The notes below the pieces were generated by a model, which searched no databases, had not been told where the DNA came from, and saw only the letters and a list, made by a program, of their open reading frames with translations. The translations under genes and the position numbers were made by a program. From the NCBI GenBank assembly GCA_002070025.1, contig MWCL01000008.1, positions 1-59,861 on the forward strand: DNA of 59,861 nt. Reading direction: 5' to 3'. Numbering within the stretch: position 1 is the stretch's first letter; every line of letters begins with the position of its first letter. This document shows, in pieces, positions 24,403-32,787 of the stretch. This DNA is from Spirochaetes bacterium ADurb.Bin215 (GTDB lineage: Bacteria > Spirochaetota > Spirochaetia > Treponematales > Treponemataceae).

Positions 24403-24996
24403 TTAGCGGCTTACGCCTGCTTCCGTTTCTTTTTCCAGGAAGGAAAGAGCTTCTTCCGCCTTGAACTCGGCAAACGCGGCGGCCTCATTACGCTGGAAAT
24501 CGCCCACAGCATCCGTAAAGCTCTTGTTCACATTTTCCCGGGGGAACGAACAGAGCATGTACACGCCGCCTTCGGCATCAACCCAGATTTCATCTTCTTC
24601 AACACCCACCAGGGTCTGCTCCGCTACCTGCTTTGAAATGTTTTCAAAGTGGGACAGTGTCTGGGTGTTGGTTCCCTCGCCGCCTTCGCTCGTGTAGCTT
24701 ACCAGCGCGTTTTTTACACTGGTGCCGATCCATCGGGCAATCTGGTCACGGGCATCCTGTCCGGCCGCTGTTTTGGAAATGTTCCGGTTGGACATTTTGG
24801 AATAGCCGACCGCAAAGAACGTAGTGTCGCTCTTGGGATTTTTGGTAACCCAGTTCGGCATCGGAATACCGTCCATGCCGATAACGGTGCTTACCGTCTC
24901 TTTCTCTTCTTTTTCTTCCGGTGCAGATGAACAGGATACAAAGCCTGTAAGCACAAGGGCACTAATCATTACAATTGAAACAACCTTTCTGATCAT
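24403..24996 (-). CDS. Putative lipoprotein, LPP20-like
   Basis: A 197-residue exported protein. The signal peptide (MIRKVVSIVMISALVLTGFVSC) ends in a Cys that fits a relaxed spirochaetal lipobox (F-V-S-C). A short Glu/Lys-rich linker follows, then a domain with PNWVTKNP and a FFAVGYSKMSNRNISKTAA segment like LPP20/LPP20-like proteins, in which a conserved A-x-x-x-A-R helix follows. Function is unknown; surface or periplasmic location is expected. The ATG at 24996 has AGGAGG upstream; the extended upstream frame is rejected. Confidence 0.7.
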   Translation of the reverse strand: MIRKVVSIVMISALVLTGFVSCSSAPEEKEEKETVSTVIGMDGIPMPNWVTKNPKSDTTFFAVGYSKMSNRNISKTAAGQDARDQIARWIGTSVKNALVSYTSEGGEGTNTQTLSHFENISKQVAEQTLVGVEEDEIWVDAEGGVYMLCSFPRENVNKSFTDAVGDFQRNEAAAFAEFKAEEALSFLEKETEAGVSR

Positions 24997-25014
24997 AGAA
25001 GATCCTCCTGAAAA

Positions 25015-25129
25015 ACTTGTATACACACAAGTGTAACACACAGACAACAACAAAACCACACCAACAACGTAACAGAACCGCCGGTCCCCTTGCAAAAAAA
25101 CTTGTGGCGGAGTATTTTAATGGTATAAA
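25015..25129. promoter_or_regulatory. Divergent lipoprotein/nifJ promoter region with inverted repeat
   Basis: Minus strand: TTGTCT (25042-25047), 18-bp spacer, TATACA (25018-25023) for the lipoprotein. Plus strand: TTGTGG (25102-25107), 16-bp spacer, TATAAA (25124-25129) for nifJ. A perfect inverted repeat ACTTGT-ATACAC-ACAAGT (25015-25032) covers the lipoprotein -10. Confidence 0.5.
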
Positions 25130-25184
25130 TGGTAAATTTTTACCTATATCTTTTTCACTCCAATACTTTTATAAGGACGGAAAT

Positions 25185-28100
25185 ATGTCTGAGAAAAACC
25201 TTGTAATGATCGACGGAAATACTGCCGCCGGTCATGTCGCCCATGCATTGAGTGAAGTTATCGCGATTTATCCGATTACTCCCTCCAGCCCCATGGGTGA
25301 AGTTGCCGACGAATACTCGGCAAAAGGCAAAAAAAACATCTGGGGAACCGTTCCCGATGTTGTCGAACTGCAGTCTGAAGGCGGCGCTTCGGGAGCCGTG
25401 CACGGAGCCCTGACAACCGGTGCTCTTTCTTCGACCTTCACCGCTTCGCAGGGTCTCCTGCTCATGATCCCGAACATGTACAAGATCGCAGGCGAGCTCA
25501 CCAGCACCGTGTTCCACATCGCGGCACGTGCAATCGCGGCGAGCGCGCTTTCCATTTTCGGCGACCATTCCGACGTTATGGCCTGCCGCCAGACCGGATG
25601 GGCAATGCTTTCTTCCAACAACGTTCAGGAAGTAATGGACCTTGCGGTTATTTCCCATGCGGCGACACTGGAGTCACGCATTCCCTTCCTGCATTTCTTC
25701 GACGGATTCCGGACATCCCATGAAATTCAGAAAATCGAAGAGGTTTCTTATGAAACCATGCAGAAAATGATCGACAACGAGCTTGTCCGCGCGCACCGGG
25801 CACGGGGCCTTACCCCTGAAAACCCGGCAATCCGCGGAACCGCCCAGAACCCGGACGTATACTTCCAGGGTCGTGAAGCGGTAAACAAGTACTACCTCGA
25901 AGTTCCGGCAATCGTCCAGAAAGCCATGGACAAGTACGCAAAGCTCACCGGACGCCAGTACAAGCTGTATGAATATGTCGGTCCGGCTGACGCAGACCGC
26001 GTCATCATCATCATGGGTTCGGGCGCCGATACCGTTGAAGAAACAGTAGAAGCCCTCAACGCGAAGGGTGAAAAAGTCGGTGTACTCAAGGTACGCCTCT
26101 ACCGCCCCTTCAGCGCGGAACTCTTCGTAAAAGCACTCCCCGCGACCGTGAAGGCAATCGCCGTTCTCGACCGCACCAAAGAACCCGGATCGCTCGGCGA
26201 ACCCCTGTACGAAGACGTACGGACCGCGATCGGCGAAACCCAGGCCGCCGGAACCTGCCCCTTCAAGGACTTCCCTCTCGTACTCGGCGGACGCTACGGC
26301 CTCGGATCAAAAGAATTCACCCCCGCCATGGTTAAAGCAGTCTTTGACAACCTCGTGAAGGGCAAGAAAGCCAACTTCACCATCGGTATCGAAGACGATG
26401 TGACCGGAAACAGCCTGTCCTACGACGCATCCTTCCAGCTCGAAGACCGCGACATGCACCAGGCCATGTTCTTCGGTCTCGGCTCTGACGGAACCGTCGG
26501 TGCGAACAAGAACTCCATCAAGATCATCGGTGAAGCCACGGACAACAAGGCTCAGGCCTACTTCGTGTACGACTCCAAGAAGTCCGGCTCAATCACCACC
26601 AGCCACCTCCGGTTCGGCAAGCATGCAATCCGCAAGCCCTACCTGGTCACCCAGGCGGACTTCGTAGCCTGTCACAAGTTCACCTTCCTTGAAAAATACG
26701 ACATGCTCGCGAACGCCAAGAAGGGCGGAACCTTCCTCCTTACCAGCCCCTATGGCAAGGACGACGTATGGAACCACCTCCCGGTTGAAGTTCAGAAGCA
26801 GATTATCGACAAGGACCTCAAGTTCTATGTAATTGACGCGGTATCCATTGCCGAAAAAGCCGGTATGGGTGGACGCATCAACGTTGTCATGCAGACTGCC
26901 TTCTTCAAGATTTCCGGAATCCTTCCCGAAGCGGAAGCCGTTTCGCTCATCAAGAAGTTCATCGAGAAGTCCTACGGAAAGAAGGGCGCGGACGTCGTCA
27001 AGAAAAACATCGACACCATCGACATGGCTCTTGCCGGAGTCGAGAAAGTCGACTATCCCAAGACTGCATCCAGCTCGCTCAAAATGCTTCCCGCCATGAC
27101 CGCTGATGCACCCGACTTTATAAAGAACATTCTCGGAACCATCGCCGTCAACAAGGGAGACGATGTCAAGGTAAGCGAATTCCCCGAAGACGGAACCTTC
27201 CCGAGTGCCTCAACCCAGTACGAAAAGCGGGCAATCGCCGAACGCATGCCCATCTGGGAACCGGATCTCTGTATCCAGTGCGGTCAGTGCACCATGGTCT
27301 GTCCCCACGCGGTAATTCGGGCCAAAGCCTTTGACCCCGCCGAACTCAAGAACGCTCCGGCATCCTTCAAAAGCGCAGACTATAAAACCAAGGAATTCCC
27401 CGGATGGAAGTTTACCATTCAGGCTTCCGCGGAAGACTGCACCGGCTGCGGACTCTGCGTACAGCAGTGCCCGGCCAAGTCCAAGGACAATCCCGAGTTC
27501 AAGGCAATCAATATGAAAAACTTCGCGGAACACCGCGAAGAAGAATCCGCGAACTGGAAGTTCTTCTTTGATCTTCCCGATCCGGAAGCCGACAAGCTCA
27601 ACCTTTCCAACGCCAAGTTCATTGCCATGAAACGCCCGCTCTTCGAGTTCTCCGGCGCCTGCGCAGGCTGCGGTGAAACACCCTATGTAAAGCTTCTTTC
27701 ACAGCTCTACGGCGACCGCGCGGTTATCGCCAACGCGACTGGCTGTTCCTCGATCTACGGCGGAAACCTGCCCTCTACCCCCTACGCAAAGAACGCGGCG
27801 GGACAGGGTCCGGCATGGTCCAACTCCCTCTTTGAAGACGCCGCCGAATTCGGCTACGGAATGCGCCTTACCAGCGACAAGCTCGCCGTGTATGCCCGTG
27901 AAGTTGCCGCAGCGGTCAAGGCAAAGGGAATCGCAGCCGGTGTAATTGACCGCCTGCTCGCCAACGGACAAGCCGACGACACCGCGGTAGAAACCCAGCG
28001 CAAGGACATCGAGGTTCTCAAGAAAGAACTCGCTTCTTCGAATGATGAACAGGCAAAGGAACTCGCGTCCCTCGCCGATCACTTCGTAAAGCGCTCTGTC

Positions 28101-28739
28101 TGGGTAATCGGCGGTGACGGATGGGCTTACGACATCGGTTACGGCGGTCTCGACCACGTTCTCGCATCCGGCCGCAACATCAACGTGCTCGTTCTCGACA
28201 CCGAAGTGTACTCCAATACCGGCGGACAGATGTCCAAGGCAACCCCGATCGGCGCTGTCGCGAAGTTCGCGGCGGGCGGAAAGGACACCAGCAAGAAAGA
28301 CCTCGGCATGATGGCCATGAGCTACGGCTATGTCTACGTTGCCAAGATCTCCATGGGCGCGAACATGAACCAGGTTATCAAGGCGTTCCGCGAAGCGGAA
28401 TCCTACGACGGCCCGTCGCTCATCATCGCGTACAGCCACTGTATCAACCACGGAATCAACATGGAAAAGGGTATGACCAACCAGAAAGAAGCCGTGACAA
28501 CAGGACTCTGGCCGCTGTACCGCTTTGATCCCCGTCTTGCCGACGAAGGAAAGAATCCCTTCCAGCTCGACAGCAAAGAACCGGATTACAACATCGCGGA
28601 TTTCATGTACAAGGAAGTCCGCTTCAAGACCCTGAAGGCTGCAGATCCGGCCCGCGCCGAAATGCTCCTGAAGAAGGCTGAAGCAAAGGTAAAACGCCAG
28701 TGGCAGGAATACAAATATCTTGCCGACCGGCCGTTCTAA
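25185..28739 (+). CDS. nifJ: Pyruvate:ferredoxin (flavodoxin) oxidoreductase
   Basis: An 1184-residue single-chain enzyme converting pyruvate + CoA to acetyl-CoA + CO2 with reduction of ferredoxin. Domain I begins with the pyrimidine-binding region (HALSEVIAIYPITPSSPMGE). Two [4Fe-4S] motifs lie at about residues 696 (CIQCGQCTMVCP) and 750 (CTGCGLCVQQCP). The TPP domain has CAGCGETPYVK near residue 823 and GGDGWAYDIGYGG near 975. Length and order match canonical PFOR. The ATG at 25185 follows AAGGA; an upstream extension to 25017 lacks family similarity. Codon use is the most biased in the window, consistent with high expression. Confidence 0.97.
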   Translation: MSEKNLVMIDGNTAAGHVAHALSEVIAIYPITPSSPMGEVADEYSAKGKKNIWGTVPDVVELQSEGGASGAVHGALTTGALSSTFTASQGLLLMIPNMYKIAGELTSTVFHIAARAIAASALSIFGDHSDVMACRQTGWAMLSSNNVQEVMDLAVISHAATLESRIPFLHFFDGFRTSHEIQKIEEVSYETMQKMIDNELVRAHRARGLTPENPAIRGTAQNPDVYFQGREAVNKYYLEVPAIVQKAMDKYAKLTGRQYKLYEYVGPADADRVIIIMGSGADTVEETVEALNAKGEKVGVLKVRLYRPFSAELFVKALPATVKAIAVLDRTKEPGSLGEPLYEDVRTAIGETQAAGTCPFKDFPLVLGGRYGLGSKEFTPAMVKAVFDNLVKGKKANFTIGIEDDVTGNSLSYDASFQLEDRDMHQAMFFGLGSDGTVGANKNSIKIIGEATDNKAQAYFVYDSKKSGSITTSHLRFGKHAIRKPYLVTQADFVACHKFTFLEKYDMLANAKKGGTFLLTSPYGKDDVWNHLPVEVQKQIIDKDLKFYVIDAVSIAEKAGMGGRINVVMQTAFFKISGILPEAEAVSLIKKFIEKSYGKKGADVVKKNIDTIDMALAGVEKVDYPKTASSSLKMLPAMTADAPDFIKNILGTIAVNKGDDVKVSEFPEDGTFPSASTQYEKRAIAERMPIWEPDLCIQCGQCTMVCPHAVIRAKAFDPAELKNAPASFKSADYKTKEFPGWKFTIQASAEDCTGCGLCVQQCPAKSKDNPEFKAINMKNFAEHREEESANWKFFFDLPDPEADKLNLSNAKFIAMKRPLFEFSGACAGCGETPYVKLLSQLYGDRAVIANATGCSSIYGGNLPSTPYAKNAAGQGPAWSNSLFEDAAEFGYGMRLTSDKLAVYAREVAAAVKAKGIAAGVIDRLLANGQADDTAVETQRKDIEVLKKELASSNDEQAKELASLADHFVKRSVWVIGGDGWAYDIGYGGLDHVLASGRNINVLVLDTEVYSNTGGQMSKATPIGAVAKFAAGGKDTSKKDLGMMAMSYGYVYVAKISMGANMNQVIKAFREAESYDGPSLIIAYSHCINHGINMEKGMTNQKEAVTTGLWPLYRFDPRLADEGKNPFQLDSKEPDYNIADFMYKEVRFKTLKAADPARAEMLLKKAEAKVKRQWQEYKYLADRPF

Positions 28740-28760
28740 GCTGACGCCTGTCCAACAAAA

Positions 28761-28793
28761 AACCCTTCCGGTTTGCCCGGAAGGGTTTTTTTA
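28761..28793. terminator. Bidirectional terminator between nifJ and the EFR1 gene
   Basis: AACCCTTCCGG (28761-28771) pairs with CCGGAAGGGTT (28777-28787) across a short loop. T-runs follow on both strands. Confidence 0.9.
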
Positions 28794-28810
28794 TTCGGCG
28801 CAGCAGTGTG

Positions 28811-29602
28811 TCAGTTGATGGAATATACCGTAAGTTCGTCTACCTGAACCTCCGGCTGATGATACCGCGCACGGGAAGCCGTTTTGGGACCGTCCTGAAT
28901 ACAGGCTACCGGACAGAGATGCAGACAGGCATAACAGCCTTCGCACCGTTCGCCGAAAACCGGACGAGCGTCTTCCATCCAGATATTTCCCGCGGGGCAT
29001 ACCTCGGTACACAGTTTGCATCCCGTACAGGCATTGGTAACCTCATAGCGCTTTGCACTCCGATGAACATCTTTCATAAAAGCGGGATACACGCGGCCAG
29101 TCATGAGCCTACCCAGCCATCCGAGGTTGGATCTGACACCCGATTTCCTGCCCGCACCAATTACTTCCGCGATTTTTTCCACGGTTTCCGCTTCTTTTGC
29201 GAACATCTTGTTGCGTTTTTCCAACGCAGCAATATCATACGCGCTCACGCAATTCCCCGGCATGTGTACGGCGAAATGCCCGCTGAACCGGAAACCCCGC
29301 GTCTGTATACGCTTTTTCAGCATAATTCCCGCAGCGCATAGAAGTCCGCCATAGGTAGCAACGCCGTAGACCAGCGGATTATCCGGGAAGCGGACGAGTC
29401 CGAGCCAGCCATGGACCATGGCCGGCAAGCCAAAGCAGTACACCGGATAGAGTATAATAACCTTGTCCGCCCTGATTTCCTCAGGGAAGCTCCGATGACT
29501 TAGTCTGATAATTTCTGTTTCTTCCGGCAAGGCTGCCGCAAGATCCCGTGCAACTTTGAGCGTATTGCCCGTTCCGGTAAATACAACAAGTACAGTTTTC
29601 AT
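28811..29602 (-). CDS. EFR1-type flavodoxin/ferredoxin fusion protein
   Basis: A 263-residue protein. An N-terminal flavodoxin-like domain (FTGTGNT FMN phosphate loop at about residues 8-14) is joined to a C-terminal two-[4Fe-4S] ferredoxin domain (CTGCKLCTEVCP, then CEGCYACLHLCP). EFR1 proteins are thought to shuttle electrons in anaerobes. It lies tail-to-tail with nifJ across a shared terminator, so it could be a partner of PFOR. The ATG at 29602 begins the flavodoxin strand; TATACT ends 7 nt before it and there is no Shine-Dalgarno. Confidence 0.88.
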   Translation of the reverse strand: MKTVLVVFTGTGNTLKVARDLAAALPEETEIIRLSHRSFPEEIRADKVIILYPVYCFGLPAMVHGWLGLVRFPDNPLVYGVATYGGLLCAAGIMLKKRIQTRGFRFSGHFAVHMPGNCVSAYDIAALEKRNKMFAKEAETVEKIAEVIGAGRKSGVRSNLGWLGRLMTGRVYPAFMKDVHRSAKRYEVTNACTGCKLCTEVCPAGNIWMEDARPVFGERCEGCYACLHLCPVACIQDGPKTASRARYHQPEVQVDELTVYSIN

Positions 29603-29638
29603 GGTATTCAGTATAGCAAGCAAACATACCGCGCACAA
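29603..29638 (-). promoter_or_regulatory. Promoter for a leaderless EFR1 transcript
   Basis: Minus strand: TTGTGC (29633-29638), 17-bp spacer, TATACT (29610-29615) preceded by TGC (extended -10), then 7 nt to the ATG at 29602. Confidence 0.6.
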
Positions 29639-29681
29639 TAAAAACATATTTTTCCCGGTGTACCCCCGATGCGAAGTACCG

Positions 29682-29687
29682 TATACT
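29682..29687 (+). promoter_or_regulatory. -10 box of the amylase-SAM hydrolase-ECF operon
   Basis: TATACT about 30 bp before the ATG at 29717, followed by a short leader with AGGAGG. No good -35 is visible at 16-18 bp, so an activator may be needed. Confidence 0.4.
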
Positions 29688-29716
29688 TATAGCAAGAACC
29701 TTGTCAGGAGGAACGC

Positions 29717-31273
29717 ATGCCCAAATGGCTTGATACCGCGGTTTTTTATGAAATTTATCCACAGAGTTTCCAGGATACCAATGCCGACGGCATTGGGGAC
29801 ATACCCGGAATCATCCGGCGGCTCGACTATATCCGGGAGCTTGGCTGCAATGCACTCTGGCTCAATCCCTGCTTTGAATCTCCGTTCAATGACGCCGGAT
29901 ACGATGTAGCCGATTACAAGAAGGTCGCGCCCCGCTACGGCACGAATGACGATCTCGTCCGTCTTTTTACCGAGGCCCACAAACGGAACATGCGGGTTAT
30001 TCTCGATCTGGTTCCCGGTCACACCTCCTCGGCTCATCCCTGGTTCCGGGAGTCCATGAAACCGGAGCCGAATGAGTATTCCCACCGCTACATCTGGACC
30101 GACAGCATCTGGAAAGATGTGGAAAACGTTTCGTCGGTTTCCGGTTCCCTCCGGGGAATCTCGTCGCGAGACGGCAGTTGTGCGCTCAACTTTTTTACTT
30201 CACAGCCCGCGTTGAACTACGGTTTCGCACACCCGTCCGAACCCTGGCAGCTCCCTGCCGATTCGCCCGAGGCGCTTGCCACCCGGGAAGCCATGAAAGA
30301 CGTCATGCGTTTCTGGCTCGGTCTCGGTTGCGACGGATTCCGCGTGGACATGGCATTTTCCCTCGTCAAAAACGATCCCGAACAGAAAAAGACCATAGAA
30401 CTATGGCAGGATTTCCGGCATTTTCTGGATACAGACTACCCCGACGCGGCCTTCCTTTCCGAATGGGGAGACCCCGCCAAGGCCCTGCTTGCCGGTTTTC
30501 ATATGGACTTTTTGCTCCACGTAGGGCCGTCGCATTATCCTGAACTTTTCCGTACAGAGAATCCTTATTTCTCGCACAAGGGTACCGGAGACGCGTCAAA
30601 ATTCGTTGCCTATTACGAACAGGCCCGAAAAACCTCGGGAGGAAAAGGGTTGATCTGTATACCTTCGGGAAACCACGACATGTGCCGGATTGCGCGCCAC
30701 CTCGATATTCAGGAAAGAAAACGTGCGTTCGCGTTTCTTCTTTCCATGCCGGGCGCGCCATTCATCTACTACGGCGATGAAATCGGGCTCCGGCATGTAG
30801 AAAACCTTGTCTCGGTGGAAGGCGGCTATGACCGTACCGGTGCGAGAACGCCCATGCAGTGGGACACGAGCCCCAACGCCGGGTTCTCAACCGCGGCACC
30901 GGAAAAACTCTACATCCGGCAGGATTCCTCGCCGGATCGTCCCGTTGCGGAAAAAGAGCGGGCAACGACCGATTCCCTGTATGCGGAAGTTCGGCGGCTT
31001 ATTGCGCTCCGCCTTGAGCATGAACCGCTGCAAAACAACGCGGACATCAAATTTCTATCGGGACATGAAAAGGGCTCTCCGCTGGTGTACCTCCGCTCCG
31101 GAGTCTCCGGCAAGATCCTCTGCGCGTTCAATCCTTCACCAAAGGCAGCAACGGTGAAAACACCGGCACTCTCGCCGCAGGCAACCTTGTACCAACAGGG
31201 TGACGCCGCAACGCTTTCGGGAGGAATCCTTTCACTACCGGCTGGCTCGGCCACATTCATCCAGGTGGATTAA
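29717..31273 (+). CDS. GH13 alpha-amylase family glycosidase
   Basis: A 518-residue cytoplasmic glycosidase (no signal peptide) of the oligo-1,6-glucosidase/trehalose synthase-like subgroup, opening with AVFYEIYPQSFQDTNADGIGD. Catalytic residues are D211 (GFRVDMA), E249 (LSEWG) and D321 (NHD). A C-terminal beta domain follows about residue 420. Likely substrates are imported alpha-glucosides. AGGAGG precedes the ATG. The SAM hydrolase begins within 42 bp of its stop, so all five genes to 35342 may be one transcript. Confidence 0.93.
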   Translation: MPKWLDTAVFYEIYPQSFQDTNADGIGDIPGIIRRLDYIRELGCNALWLNPCFESPFNDAGYDVADYKKVAPRYGTNDDLVRLFTEAHKRNMRVILDLVPGHTSSAHPWFRESMKPEPNEYSHRYIWTDSIWKDVENVSSVSGSLRGISSRDGSCALNFFTSQPALNYGFAHPSEPWQLPADSPEALATREAMKDVMRFWLGLGCDGFRVDMAFSLVKNDPEQKKTIELWQDFRHFLDTDYPDAAFLSEWGDPAKALLAGFHMDFLLHVGPSHYPELFRTENPYFSHKGTGDASKFVAYYEQARKTSGGKGLICIPSGNHDMCRIARHLDIQERKRAFAFLLSMPGAPFIYYGDEIGLRHVENLVSVEGGYDRTGARTPMQWDTSPNAGFSTAAPEKLYIRQDSSPDRPVAEKERATTDSLYAEVRRLIALRLEHEPLQNNADIKFLSGHEKGSPLVYLRSGVSGKILCAFNPSPKAATVKTPALSPQATLYQQGDAATLSGGILSLPAGSATFIQVD

Positions 31274-31314
31274 TCAGCTTGACAATACAGAGTCCCCCCG
31301 GTGACAATGAAACC

Positions 31315-32175
31315 ATGAACACAGCTTCACTCGTTTTTCAAACGGATTTCGGAACGGGAGACGGAGCGGTTTCCGCCATGTACGGCGTAGCAAACTCGAT
31401 TGACCCCACGCTCCGGATTTTCGATCTGACTCATGACATCCCCCAGTACAATGTCTGGGAAGCTTCGTACCGGCTCATCCAGACCGTACAGTTCTGGCCC
31501 GCGGGGACTGTATTTGTCTCGGTTGTGGACCCCGGCGTCGGCTCGGACCGGAAGAGCGTCGCCGTCAAGACAAAAACCGGACACATCATCATAACCCCGG
31601 ATAACGGAACGGTTACCCATGTACACCGCTGGCTCGGCATAACCGAAGCCCGCCTCATTAACGAGATGAAAACCCGCCTCCCCCACTCGGAGCGCTCCCA
31701 CACCTTTCACGGACGGGATGTCTATGCCTATGTCGGTGCGAAAATCGCCTCCGGACAGCTTTCCTTTGAACAGACCGGTCCGGTTCATCCGCAGGAAGAC
31801 CTCGTCATGCTGCCGGTCGCCAAAGCGTTCCGGGAGAAAGACACCATTCACGGCCAGATAGACGTACTCGATGTCCGTTTCGGAAGCCTGTGGACCAATG
31901 TTCCCCTGGATCTTTTTGCCGAACTCGATATTCCCTACGGACAGCGGGTGGAAGTTGAAATCCGGAACGATACCCGCGCGGTCTACCAGAACTTTCTGGT
32001 CTATGCCCGCTCGTTCGCGGACGCGAATGTGGGAGAATCGCTGGTGTATGTCAATTCTCTTCATAACATGGCTGTCGCGATTAATCAGGGATCGTTTGCC
32101 CATGCATACAATATCGGTACGGGTTCTACCTGGAAAATCCAGTTGAGAAAGGCGCCAAAGCTGGTATATGAATAA
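31315..32175 (+). CDS. SAM hydrolase (SAM hydroxide adenosyltransferase, DUF62 family)
   Basis: A 286-residue enzyme of the family related to fluorinase/chlorinase; non-halogenating members convert SAM + water to adenosine + methionine. Family motifs: QTDFGTGDGAVSAM at the N-terminus, DLTHDIPQYN, VVDPGVGS, TPDNGTVT and FHGRDVYA. The C-terminal beta domain contains NSLHNMAVAINQGSFA. The ATG at 31315 was preferred to a TTG at 31279 because it begins just before the conserved strand. It stands directly upstream of a complete ECF transporter. Confidence 0.9.
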   Translation: MNTASLVFQTDFGTGDGAVSAMYGVANSIDPTLRIFDLTHDIPQYNVWEASYRLIQTVQFWPAGTVFVSVVDPGVGSDRKSVAVKTKTGHIIITPDNGTVTHVHRWLGITEARLINEMKTRLPHSERSHTFHGRDVYAYVGAKIASGQLSFEQTGPVHPQEDLVMLPVAKAFREKDTIHGQIDVLDVRFGSLWTNVPLDLFAELDIPYGQRVEVEIRNDTRAVYQNFLVYARSFADANVGESLVYVNSLHNMAVAINQGSFAHAYNIGTGSTWKIQLRKAPKLVYE

Positions 32176-32205
32176 ACCGGCTTTCAAATACGCAAGGAGG
32201 ATGAA

Positions 32206-32757
32206 ATGGGAAATAAAAAACTTTCAATCAGAACGGTCGTGGCGGTCGGAATCGGAGCCGCCATCATGTTTGTGCTCATGCGCTTTGTCGCCGTTCCTTC
32301 GGGAATACCGAACACAAACCTGAATCTTTCGTCTGCAGTGCTTGCCCTGTTCGCGGCAATATTCGGCCCGATCGCCGGGCTCCTCATCGGTTTTATCGGA
32401 CATACCCTGACCGACCTTACCTGGGGCGGCGTATGGTGGAGCTGGGTTATCGGAAGCGCCCTGTTCGGGTTCCTCATTGGCCTGTTCAGGAAACAGTACC
32501 GGATCGAAGAAGGTGAATTCGGCTTACGCCAGGCGGTCTTTTTCAACTGTATCCAGATTTGTGTGAATCTTGTTGTCTGGGCGGGCGTCGCACCCGTTCT
32601 GGACATCCTCATGTTCAAGGAACCGGCAAACAAGGTGTTCGTCCAGGGGCTGACTGCCGCGGGGCTCAACGCTGCGGTCGTGCTCGTTCTGGGAACCATT
32701 CTGGCGATCGGATACTCCAAAACCCGCACCAAAGCGGGAAGCCTTTCCGCGGAATAA
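32206..32757 (+). CDS. ECF transporter S component (UPF0397 family)
   Basis: A 183-residue membrane protein with five or six segments and the UPF0397 signature: IPNTNLNLSSAVLALFAAIF, GPIAGLLIGFIGH and WGGVWWSWVIGSALFG. It is the substrate-binding subunit of an energy-coupling factor importer whose ATPase and T subunits follow. The ligand of UPF0397 proteins is not settled; the adjacent SAM hydrolase points to a methionine- or adenosine-related compound, as inference only. AAGGAGG precedes the ATG. Confidence 0.88.
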   Translation: MGNKKLSIRTVVAVGIGAAIMFVLMRFVAVPSGIPNTNLNLSSAVLALFAAIFGPIAGLLIGFIGHTLTDLTWGGVWWSWVIGSALFGFLIGLFRKQYRIEEGEFGLRQAVFFNCIQICVNLVVWAGVAPVLDILMFKEPANKVFVQGLTAAGLNAAVVLVLGTILAIGYSKTRTKAGSLSAE

Positions 32758-32787
32758 CATCCGGGTACCGCAAGGATCGAATGCCAC

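Noticed and set aside
25017-25184. N-terminal extension of nifJ to 25017
   Set aside because: The extension runs through the promoter region, lacks family similarity, and the ATG at 25185 has a Shine-Dalgarno site and the canonical start.
27699-28451. 250-codon open frame antisense to the TPP domain of nifJ
   Set aside because: Long antisense frames are expected in a highly codon-biased gene; no start signal.
29641-29716. Possible SAM riboswitch before the amylase-SAM hydrolase-ECF operon
   Set aside because: The leader is only about 25-30 nt, too short for a known SAM riboswitch; the gaps before the SAM hydrolase and S component are also too short.
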